This document shows, piece by piece, positions 8,601 to 16,302 of a DNA stretch of 64,000 bases. This stretch comes from Actinophytocola sp963840275 (lineage in GTDB: Bacteria; Actinomycetota; Actinomycetes; Mycobacteriales; Pseudonocardiaceae): assembly GCA_963840275.1 (NCBI GenBank), contig CAWIYK010000005.1, positions 496,001 to 560,000 on the forward strand, read 5' to 3'. The notes under the pieces were generated by a model. The model was given only the letters and a program-made list of their open reading frames with translations. It was not told the origin of the DNA and did not search any database. The number at the start of each line of letters is the position of its first letter. Position 1 is the stretch's first letter. The translations under genes and the position numbers were made by a program.

Positions 8601-9578
8601 TTCCAGGTCGTCGAGGAGAACGGCGGCCGGCCGATCGTCGAGGGCAAGGATCTCGGCGCGCTCAAACAGGAGCTGTCGTCGCGGGTGCGGGAGTCGCTCG
8701 CGTCCGGCGCGGAGGGCCTGACCAGGGCCGGACTGACGTCGTGGGACTTCGACACGCTGGCGGCGTCGGTGTCGCTGCGGCGCGCGGGACAGCAGGTGAC
8801 GGCCTACCCGGCGCTCGTCGACACGGGCGCGTCGGTGGCGATCCAGCTGTTCGACAGCCAGAGCGAGCAGCGGACCGCGATGTGGCGCGGCACGCGCAAG
8901 CTGGTGCTGCTGACCGTGCCGTCGCCGGTGAAGCAGGTGGTGCGGGGCCTCGGCAACGCGGCGAAGCTGGCGCTGTCGGCCAACCCGCACGGGAGTGTGC
9001 CGGGGCTGTTGGAGGACTGCCTGAACTGCGCGGCGGACCATCTGATCGCGACGCACGGCGGTCCGGTGTGGACGGCGGGGGAGTTCCGGTCGCTGTGCGA
9101 CAAGGTGCGCGCGGACCTGCACGACACGCTGTGGGCGGTGCTGGACCGGGTCCGGGGCGTGCTGACCGTCGACGCGACCGTGGACGCCGCGCTCGCCAGG
9201 ATGACGGGCAAGGTGTTCGCGGAGTCGGTGGCCGACATGGTCGCGCAGCGCAAGGCGTTGGTGTTCAACGGTTTCGTCACCGCGACCGGGTTCGGGCAGC
9301 TGTCCGATGTGGAGCGTTACCTGACGGCCATCCTGCGGCGGCTGGACAAGCTCCCGGAACGCCCCGCCCGCGACGCCGACTGGACGTACGCGGTGCAGGG
9401 CGTGTGGGAGGCGTACGAGGAGGCCCGCGCGCAACTGGGCGCGGACCCTCGGCTGACACAGGTGCGGTGGATGATCGAGGAGCTGCGCGTCAGCTACTTC
9501 GCGCAGACGCTGAAGACCGCGTACCCGGTGTCGGAGAAACGCATCTACCGCGCGATCGACGAGGCGCTGGGCTACTAG
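5652..9578 (+). CDS. hrpA: ATP-dependent RNA helicase HrpA
   Basis: This 1308-residue DEAH-box helicase has Walker A GETGSGKT at 100-107, DEAH at 208-211 and SAT motif III (TSATID). The winged-helix/ratchet part and oligonucleotide-binding fold follow, with a long C-terminal DUF3418-like region typical of HrpA. HrpA acts on stalled ribosomes and structured mRNA. An 11-residue Ser/Thr/Arg-rich insertion at about 165-179 separates motif Ib from KLMTDGILLAE. The ATG at 5652 follows TAGGCT (5636-5641), so the 27-bp upstream ATG frame would precede transcription. Confidence 0.93.
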   Translation: MSEISAATGRDLRARLPELMLRDERRLRRRLDGLGKIKDAAQRQAKTDEVAREIEKAAGRLTARAASVPKITYPAELPISQRREDIKKAIAEHQVVIVAGETGSGKTTQLPKICLELGRGVRGMIGHTQPRRIAARTVAERISDELSVQLGDAVGWKIRFSDTTTGTRSRSASQATDQPYVKLMTDGILLAELQSDRMLRQYDTLIIDEAHERSLNIDFILGYLKRLLPRRPDLKVIITSATIDPERFSRHFDDAPIVEVSGRTYPVELRYRPIVDPDDVDADPDRDQTQAILDAVDELSAAGPGDILVFLSGEREIRDTTDALVALDRAGLEILPLYARLSTGEQRRVFQRHRGRRVVLATNVAETSLTVPGIKYVIDPGFARISRYSNRLKVQRLPIEPISQASANQRKGRCGRTSDGICIRLYAEDDFDARPEFTDPEILRTNLASVILQMAAADLGDIAEFPFVEPPDRRHITDGMNLLHELGALATATKDTLVELTPLGRKLARLPVDPRLARMVLAADQNGCVTEVTVIAAALSIQDPRERPVEKQAQADQLHARFRDPESDFTAYLKLWEYLTEQQRDLSANRFRKLCKAEFLNYLRVREWQDVAGQLKQMVKSLDVTPNETPAEPAAIHMALLAGLLSHIGLKEQAKNDYLGARNARFGIFPGSALFKKQPRWVMAAELVETSRLWGRIVARVDPDWIEPLAGHLVRRTYSEPRWEKKRGAVMASERVTLFGVPIVVDRAVNYGRIDPPVARDLFVRHALVQGEWESRHEFLRHNAALLAEVEELEHKARRRDIVVDEETLFQFYDQRVGQDVVSGRHFDTWWKKTRREQPELLTFTRDLLVNPEIGVSAQDYPDAMRHNDIRLPLQYRFEPGDAADGVTVQVPLPLLNRVSADGLPWQVPGLRAELVTALIRSLPKPVRRNFVPVPDYVGAVLDRLGAEPTVDDVGAVLRELTGVVVPPDAWQLDQVPQHLRTTFQVVEENGGRPIVEGKDLGALKQELSSRVRESLASGAEGLTRAGLTSWDFDTLAASVSLRRAGQQVTAYPALVDTGASVAIQLFDSQSEQRTAMWRGTRKLVLLTVPSPVKQVVRGLGNAAKLALSANPHGSVPGLLEDCLNCAADHLIATHGGPVWTAGEFRSLCDKVRADLHDTLWAVLDRVRGVLTVDATVDAALARMTGKVFAESVADMVAQRKALVFNGFVTATGFGQLSDVERYLTAILRRLDKLPERPARDADWTYAVQGVWEAYEEARAQLGADPRLTQVRWMIEELRVSYFAQTLKTAYPVSEKRIYRAIDEALGY

Positions 9579-10022
9579 CTAGCCCCGGCTGGCACTGAAC
9601 TCCGTCTCGTTCTCGTGCCACCAGACCGGAATGAAGTACCGCCAGAGATCGGTGCCGGAGAACGACTGCACCTTCCCGTCCGCGCAGGACACGGCGGTCG
9701 TGGTGTAGATGTTCTCCTCCTGCCCGCTTTCCGAGCGGGTGTACCAGCTCAGCGAGTTGCCGTCGAGTGTGGGATCGCCGACCGGCTGGAGCCGCTTCCA
9801 GTCGTTGATCAACGTGTCGACGACGAGGACACCGTTCCGGGACGTGATCGTGTGGTCGAGCGGGGTGTCCTCGGCGGTACCGCCCCAGTGGGTGAAACCG
9901 GGGAAGTAGCCGACCCACTGGTCGGGAGTCGTGCCGCAGGCCGGCGCGGCCTGTGCGGTGGCCGCCGGGAGGGCGACACACGCCGCGACGGTGGACACGA
10001 TCAGCGCCAGTGCTTTTCTCAT
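9579..10022 (-). CDS. Small secreted protein of unknown function
   Basis: This is a 147-residue protein with a classical signal peptide: MRK, a hydrophobic core to about residue 22, and a likely cut after ATAQAA. The mature part has two cysteines (in PACGTT and VSCADG), probably forming a disulfide, and is rich in Trp, Asp and Thr. I recognise no family. GGGGAG lies upstream of the ATG as a Shine-Dalgarno sequence. Its stop abuts the hrpA stop convergently. Confidence 0.7.
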   Translation of the reverse strand: MRKALALIVSTVAACVALPAATAQAAPACGTTPDQWVGYFPGFTHWGGTAEDTPLDHTITSRNGVLVVDTLINDWKRLQPVGDPTLDGNSLSWYTRSESGQEENIYTTTAVSCADGKVQSFSGTDLWRYFIPVWWHENETEFSASRG

Positions 10023-10086
10023 CGATCAGACTCCCCAGGTGTGGCCAGCTTGTGGTGCGAGATTATGCGCACCGTGCTCACCGGGG

Positions 10087-10105
10087 CGGGGGAACAGTTC
10101 CCCCG
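10087..10105. terminator. GC-rich hairpin after the patatin gene
   Basis: CGGGGGAAC and GTTCCCCCG are perfect inverted repeats around one central A, 12 nt beyond the patatin stop. A hairpin with a loop of about five bases is likely. There is no strong T-run, as is common for actinobacterial terminators. Confidence 0.5.
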
Positions 10106-10116
10106 GCTTCCGGGAC

Positions 10117-10947
10117 CTAGTCCCAGACCTTCCGCACCTGCTCGACGACGCTGTCGGCCTGTGCCAGCCCGGCGCGGGCGGCTGCGGCTCGCGCGGCCGG
10201 GTCGAGCAGGTTGCGTCCGAAGGCCTTCACCGCGGCGGCGTCCGGGGTGACCAGCGTGACCTCTGCCTTGCGTCGCAACGCGTCGACCTGGCTGCCGACG
10301 CTGGGCATCGACCCGAAGCCGCGGGCGATCGGGGCGAGCACGAACACCCGGTCGTGCCCGGTGGCGAGGTCGGCGTTCGAGCCGGACCGCATGCCGCCGT
10401 CCATGTAGCGCCGCCCGTCGATGGTGACCGGCGGCCACACGCCCGGCACCGCGCAGCTGGCGGCGACCGCTCGGACGAGCGGGACACCGGAGTCGCGGTC
10501 GAACGCCCGGAACTCGCCGGTCTCGGCGTCGACCGCGGTGATCCGCAGTGTCCGGTCGGGCCATTCCGTGACCGGCAGCCGGGACTCGATCACGTCGAGC
10601 CGGTCCTGTTCCGGCACGGTCCGCGCCCGCAGGGCCATCCGCCCGATCCGCGACCGGACCCGCCGCGGTGCGGGCGAACCGATCATCGCGACCAGGTAGC
10701 GCAGCCACACCCCGGGGCCGAACGCGGCCGCGACCTCGCCGTCCGGCGGCGCGAGCTGCGCCTCGTACCGCTCGGCCGGGTCGAGCCCGGTGGCGAGCTG
10801 AGCCCCGACGACGGAACCGGCGGAGGTGCCGATGACGGTGTCGGCCTCGCGAACGTCCACCCCGGCCGCCGCGAGCCCGGACAGGATCCCCCACTCCCAG
10901 GCGATCCCCGTGATCCCGCCACCACCGAGCACGACCGCACGCGTCAT
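10117..10947 (-). CDS. Patatin-like phospholipase family protein
   Basis: This 276-residue patatin-fold hydrolase has the Gly-rich oxyanion loop at 8-14 (GGGGITG), the nucleophile elbow GTSAG at 40-44 (Ser42) and the dyad aspartate in YMDGG (Asp183). There is no signal peptide, so it is probably a cytoplasmic or membrane-peripheral lipid acyl hydrolase. The ATG at 10947 was chosen over one 12 bp upstream because GATGGGG is well placed before it. It appears to be a single-gene unit ending at the hairpin at 10087. Confidence 0.88.
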   Translation of the reverse strand: MTRAVVLGGGGITGIAWEWGILSGLAAAGVDVREADTVIGTSAGSVVGAQLATGLDPAERYEAQLAPPDGEVAAAFGPGVWLRYLVAMIGSPAPRRVRSRIGRMALRARTVPEQDRLDVIESRLPVTEWPDRTLRITAVDAETGEFRAFDRDSGVPLVRAVAASCAVPGVWPPVTIDGRRYMDGGMRSGSNADLATGHDRVFVLAPIARGFGSMPSVGSQVDALRRKAEVTLVTPDAAAVKAFGRNLLDPAARAAAARAGLAQADSVVEQVRKVWD

Positions 10948-10976
10948 GTGCCCCATCATGCCGAGTGGCGCGCCCT

Positions 10977-11627
10977 TTAGCTAAAGGGGCTGGTTGGCCG
11001 TTCTTGTGGCTCGCCGTCGACGATGATGTCGACTTTCTCGTTGTAGAAGCAGGCCAGGCCGGCGACCTTCTGGCTCTCGGGGAGCGGGGTGCGGTAGATC
11101 CAGACGATGTCGCGGTGCTCGCCGAGGTGCCAGTAGTCCGCGGTGCCCTTGTACGGGCAGGAGGTGCGGGTGTCGGATGGCGTTAGCAGGTCGGTGCGCA
11201 CGTCCGTCAGCGGCAGGTAGTACCTCGGTGGCAGGCTCGTCTCGAACAGGATCCTCGGCTGGCGCGAGTCGGCGACCGTCACGCCGTCGATCTCGACCTG
11301 GACGTGCCGTGAGCTGGCGAGGACGTCGACGCGCTTGTAGGGGTCCCTGGGGTGGACGTAGATCGGCTCGTCCTCCTCGAGCCACTCGTCCATGGCCGCG
11401 AAGTCGAGCCGGACGAGGTCGTCGAGCCGCGTCGCCGCGCCGCGGACGACCCGATCGCCGACCATGACGTCGCCGTCCGGCGTCAGTTCCGCCACCACGT
11501 CCGCCGCCGGCAGGTAGTAGGTCGGGTAGTACGGCTTCTCCCACACGAGCATCGGCCGTCGCGTGTCGGCCACCAGCCGCCCCGCGACGTACACCCGCAC
11601 CCGCTTCTGGCTGACCTCCATACGCAT
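10977..11627 (-). CDS. DUF427 protein, tandem domains
   Basis: This 216-residue protein is built from two DUF427 repeats. Repeat 1 (about 5-80) has VRVYVAGRLVADTRRPMLVWE. Repeat 2 (about 105-205) has the matching VEIDGVTVADSRQPRILFE and the family hallmark TSCPYKGTADYW. The conserved Cys-x-Tyr-Lys-Gly occurs only in repeat 2, so repeat 1 may be structural. Function is unknown. The ATG at 11627 is supported by TAATTT ending exactly 7 nt upstream; there is no Shine-Dalgarno sequence. Confidence 0.85.
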   Translation of the reverse strand: MRMEVSQKRVRVYVAGRLVADTRRPMLVWEKPYYPTYYLPAADVVAELTPDGDVMVGDRVVRGAATRLDDLVRLDFAAMDEWLEEDEPIYVHPRDPYKRVDVLASSRHVQVEIDGVTVADSRQPRILFETSLPPRYYLPLTDVRTDLLTPSDTRTSCPYKGTADYWHLGEHRDIVWIYRTPLPESQKVAGLACFYNEKVDIIVDGEPQERPTSPFS

Positions 11628-11683
11628 GGGTCTCAAATTACCCCTGGACCTGGAGCGCGCTCCACGTACCACTATCGGAGGAC

Positions 11684-12655
11684 ATGGATACGCGACGAGT
11701 ACTGGGGGACCGGAAGGTCAGCGCGCTCGGCTTCGGGTGCTGGGCGATCGGCGGGCCGTTCTCCGACACCGACGGCAAACCGCTCGGCTGGGGCGAGGTC
11801 GACGACGACGAGTCGACGCGCGCGATCCGGCGGGCGATGGACCTCGGCGTCACCTTCTTCGACACCGCCGACGTCTACGGCGCCGGGCGCAGCGAGCGGG
11901 TGCTCGGCAGGGCGATCGCCGGGCACCGTGACGAGGTCGTCGTCGCCAGCAAGTGGGGCAACGTCTTCGACGAGGACACCAAGGTGCGCTCCGGTCAGGA
12001 CGCGACGGTCGAGCACCTCCACAAGGCGATCCGCGCGACGCTCGACCGGCTCGGCACCGACTGTCTCGACCTCTACCAGCTCCACATCGGAGCGTCCATC
12101 GCGGACGCGGCGGCACTGGCCGACGGCTGCGAGGAGCTGATCGCGCAGGGCCTCATCCGCGGCTACGCGTGGAGCACCGACGACCCGGAGCGGGTCGCCG
12201 CGTGGGCGACGCGTCCGGGGTGCGTGGCCGTGCAGCACGAGTGCAGCGTCCTGCACGACGCGCCCGAGATCCTCGCGCTGTGTGAACAACACGGCATCGC
12301 GAGCGTCAACCGCACGCCGCTGGCCATGGGCCTGCTGGGCCGCCGCGACCAGAGCCGCCCGGCGACCGGCGCGGACATCCGCGCCGCCGCGCCGGAGTGG
12401 CTGCGGTTCTTCGACAACGGCGTCCCGACGCCGGAGTGGGCGCGCCGCACCGACAGCCTGCGGGAGATCCTCACCGCGGACGGCCGCACCCTCGCGCAGG
12501 GCGCACTCGGATGGCTGTGGGCCCGCAGCCCGCAGACCATCCCGATCCCCGGCTTCCGCAACGTGGAGCAGGCAGAACAGAACGCGGGCACCCTGACAAA
12601 AGGCCCACTACGACAAGAACAACTAGAAGAGATAGCAGCACTACTACTGAACTGA
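11684..12655 (+). CDS. Aldo/keto reductase
   Basis: This 323-residue NADPH-dependent (beta/alpha)8 reductase has the catalytic tetrad in order: Asp in FFDTADVYG, Tyr in the same loop, Lys in ASKWG and His in YQLHIG. A C-terminal cofactor motif reads PIPGFRNVEQAEQNAG. It resembles the YajO/Tas-like group that acts on small carbonyls; the substrate is unknown. The ATG has a strong GGAGGAC ribosome site. It is divergent from the DUF427 gene, with only 56 bp between the starts. Confidence 0.9.
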   Translation: MDTRRVLGDRKVSALGFGCWAIGGPFSDTDGKPLGWGEVDDDESTRAIRRAMDLGVTFFDTADVYGAGRSERVLGRAIAGHRDEVVVASKWGNVFDEDTKVRSGQDATVEHLHKAIRATLDRLGTDCLDLYQLHIGASIADAAALADGCEELIAQGLIRGYAWSTDDPERVAAWATRPGCVAVQHECSVLHDAPEILALCEQHGIASVNRTPLAMGLLGRRDQSRPATGADIRAAAPEWLRFFDNGVPTPEWARRTDSLREILTADGRTLAQGALGWLWARSPQTIPIPGFRNVEQAEQNAGTLTKGPLRQEQLEEIAALLLN

Positions 12656-12775
12656 AGCCGCTCGCCGGCACCCCCGCGAGTGAGGGCCAGAGTGAGCGGC
12701 CGCCGGCGTCTGGAGTGACGCTCGCGCGCAGGCGCGTCAGCGCCGAGCACGGAGGAGGGAAGACGTCGGGACCAG

Positions 12776-12847
12776 GCCGCGATTGCGCGAGCGGAGCGAG
12801 CCAATGTCACAGCCGCGAATGCGCGAGCGGAGCGAGCCAATATCACT
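12776..12847 (+). repeat. Two-copy 36-bp tandem repeat
   Basis: Units 12776-12811 and 12812-12847 match at 33 of 36 positions; each contains the core GCGAGCGGAGCGAGCCAAT. The second unit runs 5 bp into the 3' end of the small gene at 12843. The remainder of 12656-12842 is GC-rich without a recognisable gene, lying between two convergent genes. Confidence 0.75.
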
Positions 12848-13079
12848 GCACGGGTGAGTCCGGCGGAATCTGGAACATCCGCGACTGCTCCACGTGGGCG
12901 ACGCCGGGCACTGTGGACAGTGAGGCCAATGCCTCGCGGTCCACAGTGCCCGTCACGACGCCCGCGCTGTCGAGGACCTCGGTCACCGTGAGGCCGGCGT
13001 CCCGCAATGCCTCGACCACCGTGGACATGTCCGCGACCTGGTCGTCGGCCACCGAAATGACCACCTGCTCGTCTGCCAC
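12843..13079 (-). CDS. Small protein resembling a subtilase propeptide/I9 inhibitor
   Basis: This 78-residue protein reads as a small ferredoxin-like alpha/beta fold: an N-terminal strand EQVVISVADD, a helix containing VVEALRDAG, strands LTVTEVLDS and GVVTGTVD, a helix EALASLSTVPG, then the strand VAHVEQSR. Ending in PGVxxVE is typical of inhibitor I9/propeptide domains. It sits 22 bp downstream of the S8 protease gene on the same strand, so it is likely a detached inhibitor or chaperone of that protease. Fold and function are inferred from pattern and context. Confidence 0.65.
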   Translation of the reverse strand: MADEQVVISVADDQVADMSTVVEALRDAGLTVTEVLDSAGVVTGTVDREALASLSTVPGVAHVEQSRMFQIPPDSPVQ

Positions 13080-13101
13080 CAGGCCTCCTCGGACATACCG
13101 G

Positions 13102-14277
13102 TCAGGGTGCTTGCATCAATCCTGCCCCAACGTCGGTGCCCGGCAAAGGAAGACGTCGCGCTGTCTGGGACAGTCGCGCCCACAGCTCGTACGCGCGGGC
13201 CCCGGTGGACTGCGCGATGAGCGCCGCGATGCCCGCCGTGTGCGGTGTCGCCATGCTGGTGCCGCTGATCCGCTTGTACCGCAGCGGCGTGGGCCAACTG
13301 GAGTACACGTCGAGGCCGGGACCGGCCAGGTCCACCGCGCCGACGTTGTCCGCCGTGCCGCACGAGAACCACGCCATCTGCCCCGCCGAGTCGATCGCGC
13401 TCACGGCGAGGATCGACGGGCAGTTGGCCGGGTGCCCGACCGGGTTGATCCGCCCGATCCGGCGGTCGCTCTCGTTGCCGGCCGCCGCGACGATCAGCGT
13501 GCCGCGCTCCAGCGCCCGCTTCGCCACCCGTTCGAACGTCCGCGAGTACGCCTGACCCGGCTCGGTCGGCGCGCCGAGTGACATCGACACGACCGCGCAC
13601 CCGTTGGTGATCGCCCAGTCGATACCGGACAGGATGCCGCCGTCTGCGCCGGACCCCTCGTTGCTGAGCACCTTGCCGGCGTAGATCTCCGCCTTGTACG
13701 CGACCCCGTAGCCGGGACCCTCGTCGAGCTCGCGCGGCCCGCACGACGTGCCGATGCAGTGCGTGCCGTGCCCGTTGCCGTCCTGGACCTCCTGGCCCTG
13801 GACGAACGAGCTGGACACCACGGTCCGCCCGGTGAAGTCCGGGTGCTTGAGGTCGAACCCGGTGTCGAGCACGGCCACCCGGATGCCCTCGCCGGTCGCG
13901 GTGCTGTTCGGCGCACCCGTGGCCTGCAGACCCCAGGTGAACACGGTCTCGTCGACCGTCTGCGGCTCGGCCGCGGCCGGCGCGGTCGGCTCGATCGCCC
14001 GCACGAACCGCTCCGCCTCCACCAGCATGATGGGGCCCGGCTCGTCGGCGGCCCGCGCGAGCGCGGTCACCTGGTCGCTGTCCGCGGTCACGAGCGCCAC
14101 GCCCAGCTCGCGCATCAACAAGCCGTCCGCGTCCCACAGCGACGGCGTCGCACCACCCTCGGCGGAGTCCACGGCGCGGATGCCCGCGACGCGGTTCAGC
14201 TCCTGGGTCGCGTCGGTCCAATCGTCATCGAGCAGGACGAGGTACCTGCCCGTCGTACCGTCTGCAGCCGCTGTCAT
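13102..14277 (-). CDS. S8 (subtilisin-like) serine peptidase without a signal peptide
   Basis: This 391-residue protein has a subtilase domain from about 128 to the end. The triad is Asp138 (VAVLDTGFD), His170 (NGHGTHC) and Ser341 (SGTSMATPH), with the oxyanion Asn in AAAGNES. Residues 1-110 may act as a built-in propeptide. There is no signal sequence, so it may be intracellular or leave by another route. The ATG at 14277 has AGAAGG upstream and is preferred to a TTG 57 bp further up. The small I9-like gene follows it. This arrangement suggests a protease whose inhibition is provided in trans. Confidence 0.88.
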   Translation of the reverse strand: MTAAADGTTGRYLVLLDDDWTDATQELNRVAGIRAVDSAEGGATPSLWDADGLLMRELGVALVTADSDQVTALARAADEPGPIMLVEAERFVRAIEPTAPAAAEPQTVDETVFTWGLQATGAPNSTATGEGIRVAVLDTGFDLKHPDFTGRTVVSSSFVQGQEVQDGNGHGTHCIGTSCGPRELDEGPGYGVAYKAEIYAGKVLSNEGSGADGGILSGIDWAITNGCAVVSMSLGAPTEPGQAYSRTFERVAKRALERGTLIVAAAGNESDRRIGRINPVGHPANCPSILAVSAIDSAGQMAWFSCGTADNVGAVDLAGPGLDVYSSWPTPLRYKRISGTSMATPHTAGIAALIAQSTGARAYELWARLSQTARRLPLPGTDVGAGLMQAP

Positions 14278-14427
14278 GGCCGCCACCTTCTTCTCGTATC
14301 GGGTTGGTTTCTCTCGCGCCGTGCTTTCGGCCAACTACTTGTGTCGCGATCCCGGCATGTGGTGTAACGGGGCTCACAAACAGTGGGTCAGATCGGTTTC
14401 GGCGTTTCGACGTTTAGGGTCGGAACC

Positions 14428-15666
14428 ATGCAGACCTGGCCAACCCACCCGGTCCCTCGGGTTCCCGGCACGCCGCGACCGCTGCGGCTCCACGACACCG
14501 CCGCCGGGGAGATCCGTCCGACGTCGCCCGGCGCCACCGCGACCATGTACGTCTGCGGGATCACCCCGTACGACGCCACCCACCTCGGGCACGCGGCGAC
14601 CTACCTGGCGTTCGACCTGGTGCAACGGCAGTGGCTCGACAACGGGCACGACGTGCACTACGTCCAGAACGTCACCGACATCGACGACCCGCTGCTCGAA
14701 CGCGCGACCCGCGACCAGGACGACTGGGTCGTGCTCGCCATGCGCGAGACCGCGCTGTTCCGCGAGGACATGGCCGCGCTGCGGGTCCTGCCGCCGAAGA
14801 AGTATCTCGGCGCGGTGGAGTCGATCCCTGAGGTCGTCGAGGCCGTCGCCAAGCTGCTGACCGACGGCATCGCCTACCGCGCGGCCGACGAGCGGTACCC
14901 GGACATCTACTTCGACCACCGCGCGAGCGGCCGGTTCGGCTCGGTGTCGAACTACTCGCCGGAGACGATGGCCGAGCTGTTCGCCGAGCGCGGCGGCGAC
15001 CCGGACCGCGTCGGCAAGCGGCACCCGATCGACGCGCTGCTGTGGCGGGCGGCCCGACCGGACGAGCCGAGCTGGGAGAGCGAGCTGGGGCCGGGCCGGC
15101 CGGGCTGGCACGTCGAGTGCAGCGTGATCGCGCTGAACCAGCTCGGCATGGGCTTCGACGTGCAGGGCGGCGGGTCGGACCTGATCTTCCCGCACCACGA
15201 GTTCAGCGCCGCGCACGCCGAGGCCTTGACCGGCGAGCACCCGTTCGCGCGGCACTACACGCACACCGGGATGGTCGGCCTCGACGGCGAGAAGATGTCC
15301 AAGTCGCGCGGCAACCTGGTGTTCGTGTCACGTCTGCGCGCCGACAAGGTCGACCCGATGGCGGTCCGGCTCGGGCTGCTGTCCGGCCACTACCGGTCGG
15401 ACCGGCCGTGGACCGACGAGGTGCTGTCGACCGCCGTCGAGCGGCTGGGGCGCTGGCGTGCCGCGGTGGCGCTGGAGTCGGCGCCGCCGGCCGAGGACCT
15501 GGTCGCGCGGCTGCGCGACCACCTGTCCAACGACCTCGACACGCCGAAGGCGCTGGTCGCGATCGACGCGTGGGCCGAGGAGGCCAGGACGGCGGGCGGC
15601 TCGGACACCGGCGCGCCCGCGCTGGTCCGCGACGCCGTGGACGCCCTGCTAGGGATTGCGCTGTAG
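14428..15666 (+). CDS. mshC: Cysteine--1-D-myo-inosityl 2-amino-2-deoxy-alpha-D-glucopyranoside ligase (mycothiol synthesis)
   Basis: This 412-residue protein is the usual MshC length and is a class I cysteinyl-tRNA synthetase paralogue without the anticodon-binding region. It has the zinc-site Cys in MYVCGITPYDATHLGHA, which includes the HIGH-like THLGH, the middle zinc ligands around WHVECS and the KMSKS motif (EKMSKSRGN). It joins cysteine to GlcN-inositol in an ATP-dependent step of mycothiol synthesis. The ATG follows TAGGGT (14415-14420) by 7 nt and has no Shine-Dalgarno sequence, so it is probably leaderless. This gene anchors the synteny with Rv2130c. Confidence 0.95.
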   Translation: MQTWPTHPVPRVPGTPRPLRLHDTAAGEIRPTSPGATATMYVCGITPYDATHLGHAATYLAFDLVQRQWLDNGHDVHYVQNVTDIDDPLLERATRDQDDWVVLAMRETALFREDMAALRVLPPKKYLGAVESIPEVVEAVAKLLTDGIAYRAADERYPDIYFDHRASGRFGSVSNYSPETMAELFAERGGDPDRVGKRHPIDALLWRAARPDEPSWESELGPGRPGWHVECSVIALNQLGMGFDVQGGGSDLIFPHHEFSAAHAEALTGEHPFARHYTHTGMVGLDGEKMSKSRGNLVFVSRLRADKVDPMAVRLGLLSGHYRSDRPWTDEVLSTAVERLGRWRAAVALESAPPAEDLVARLRDHLSNDLDTPKALVAIDAWAEEARTAGGSDTGAPALVRDAVDALLGIAL

Positions 15667-15810
15667 GGCCGGTCCCGTGGATCTTTGTGCGAAGGTCTGC
15701 GCCTGACCAACAGGTACCTCAGGGGAACGTGACGACACCCAGCCGCCATCCACCTCGGCAGCCGCGCCAGCGCCGGGACGCAACCAACACATAAAATCCG
15801 GGGAGGCGGA

Positions 15811-16302
15811 CTAGGCGGGTTCGACTAGGAGGCGCGCGTAGTTCGCCATGGAGCGCTGGTACCTCGGCAGGTGCTTGGCCAGCGCTCCGATGGCGAGCGA
15901 CACCGCCTCCCGCTCGCGGCCGACGTCGGTCAGTGCGAGCGCGAGGGTGGCGCGGACGGCGTCGTCCAGCTCGTCGGAGCCGGCGTGCAGCTCCTCGGTG
16001 AGCAGCTCGACGCTGCGGTCGGGCTGCCCGACGTTGCGCAGCGAGCTGGACATCTGGATCACCGCGCGGCGACGCCGGATGCCGGTCAGCCCGGTCGCGA
16101 GCGCCCGCTCGTAGAGGGGCACCGCCTTGTCGGAATGACCCGTCGAGTCGAAGGCGCACGCGCGCTCGAAGTCGGCGATCGCACTGCCCGCCGGCAGCTC
16201 GTCGGCGAGCTTGTCGATCAGCGCGCGGAACTCGTCCGCGTCCATCGAGTCGATCGACGCCCAGGCGTCGGCGTTGCGCTTCTCCCAGTCCACATCGGTC
16301 AC
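15811..16302 (-). CDS. Tetratricopeptide-repeat protein
   Basis: This 163-residue all-helical protein has TPR-like pairs: ADFERACAFDSTGHSDKAVPLYERAL, QMSSSLRNVGQPDRSVELL and RATLALALTDVGREREAVSLAI (each quoted in part across repeats), fitting the TPR_5 group. It is probably a cytoplasmic protein-protein interaction module. The GTG start overlaps the preceding MFS stop by 4 nt (GTGA), so translation is coupled; a GAAGG site lies upstream. It ends the PAC2-MFS-TPR operon. Confidence 0.8.
   Translation of the reverse strand: MTDVDWEKRNADAWASIDSMDADEFRALIDKLADELPAGSAIADFERACAFDSTGHSDKAVPLYERALATGLTGIRRRRAVIQMSSSLRNVGQPDRSVELLTEELHAGSDELDDAVRATLALALTDVGREREAVSLAIGALAKHLPRYQRSMANYARLLVEPA

Noticed and set aside
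5187..9434. Minus-strand open frame of about 1415 codons opposite hrpA
   Set aside because: Its product is Arg/His/Val/Leu-rich without motifs except the last 125 codons, which are the real PPOX reductase; the rest mirrors the codon bias of hrpA.
12440..12470. Minus-strand TGTCGGTG inside the aldo/keto reductase gene as another PafBC site
   Set aside because: No TAnnnT hexamer occurs at the required spacing, and it is within coding sequence.
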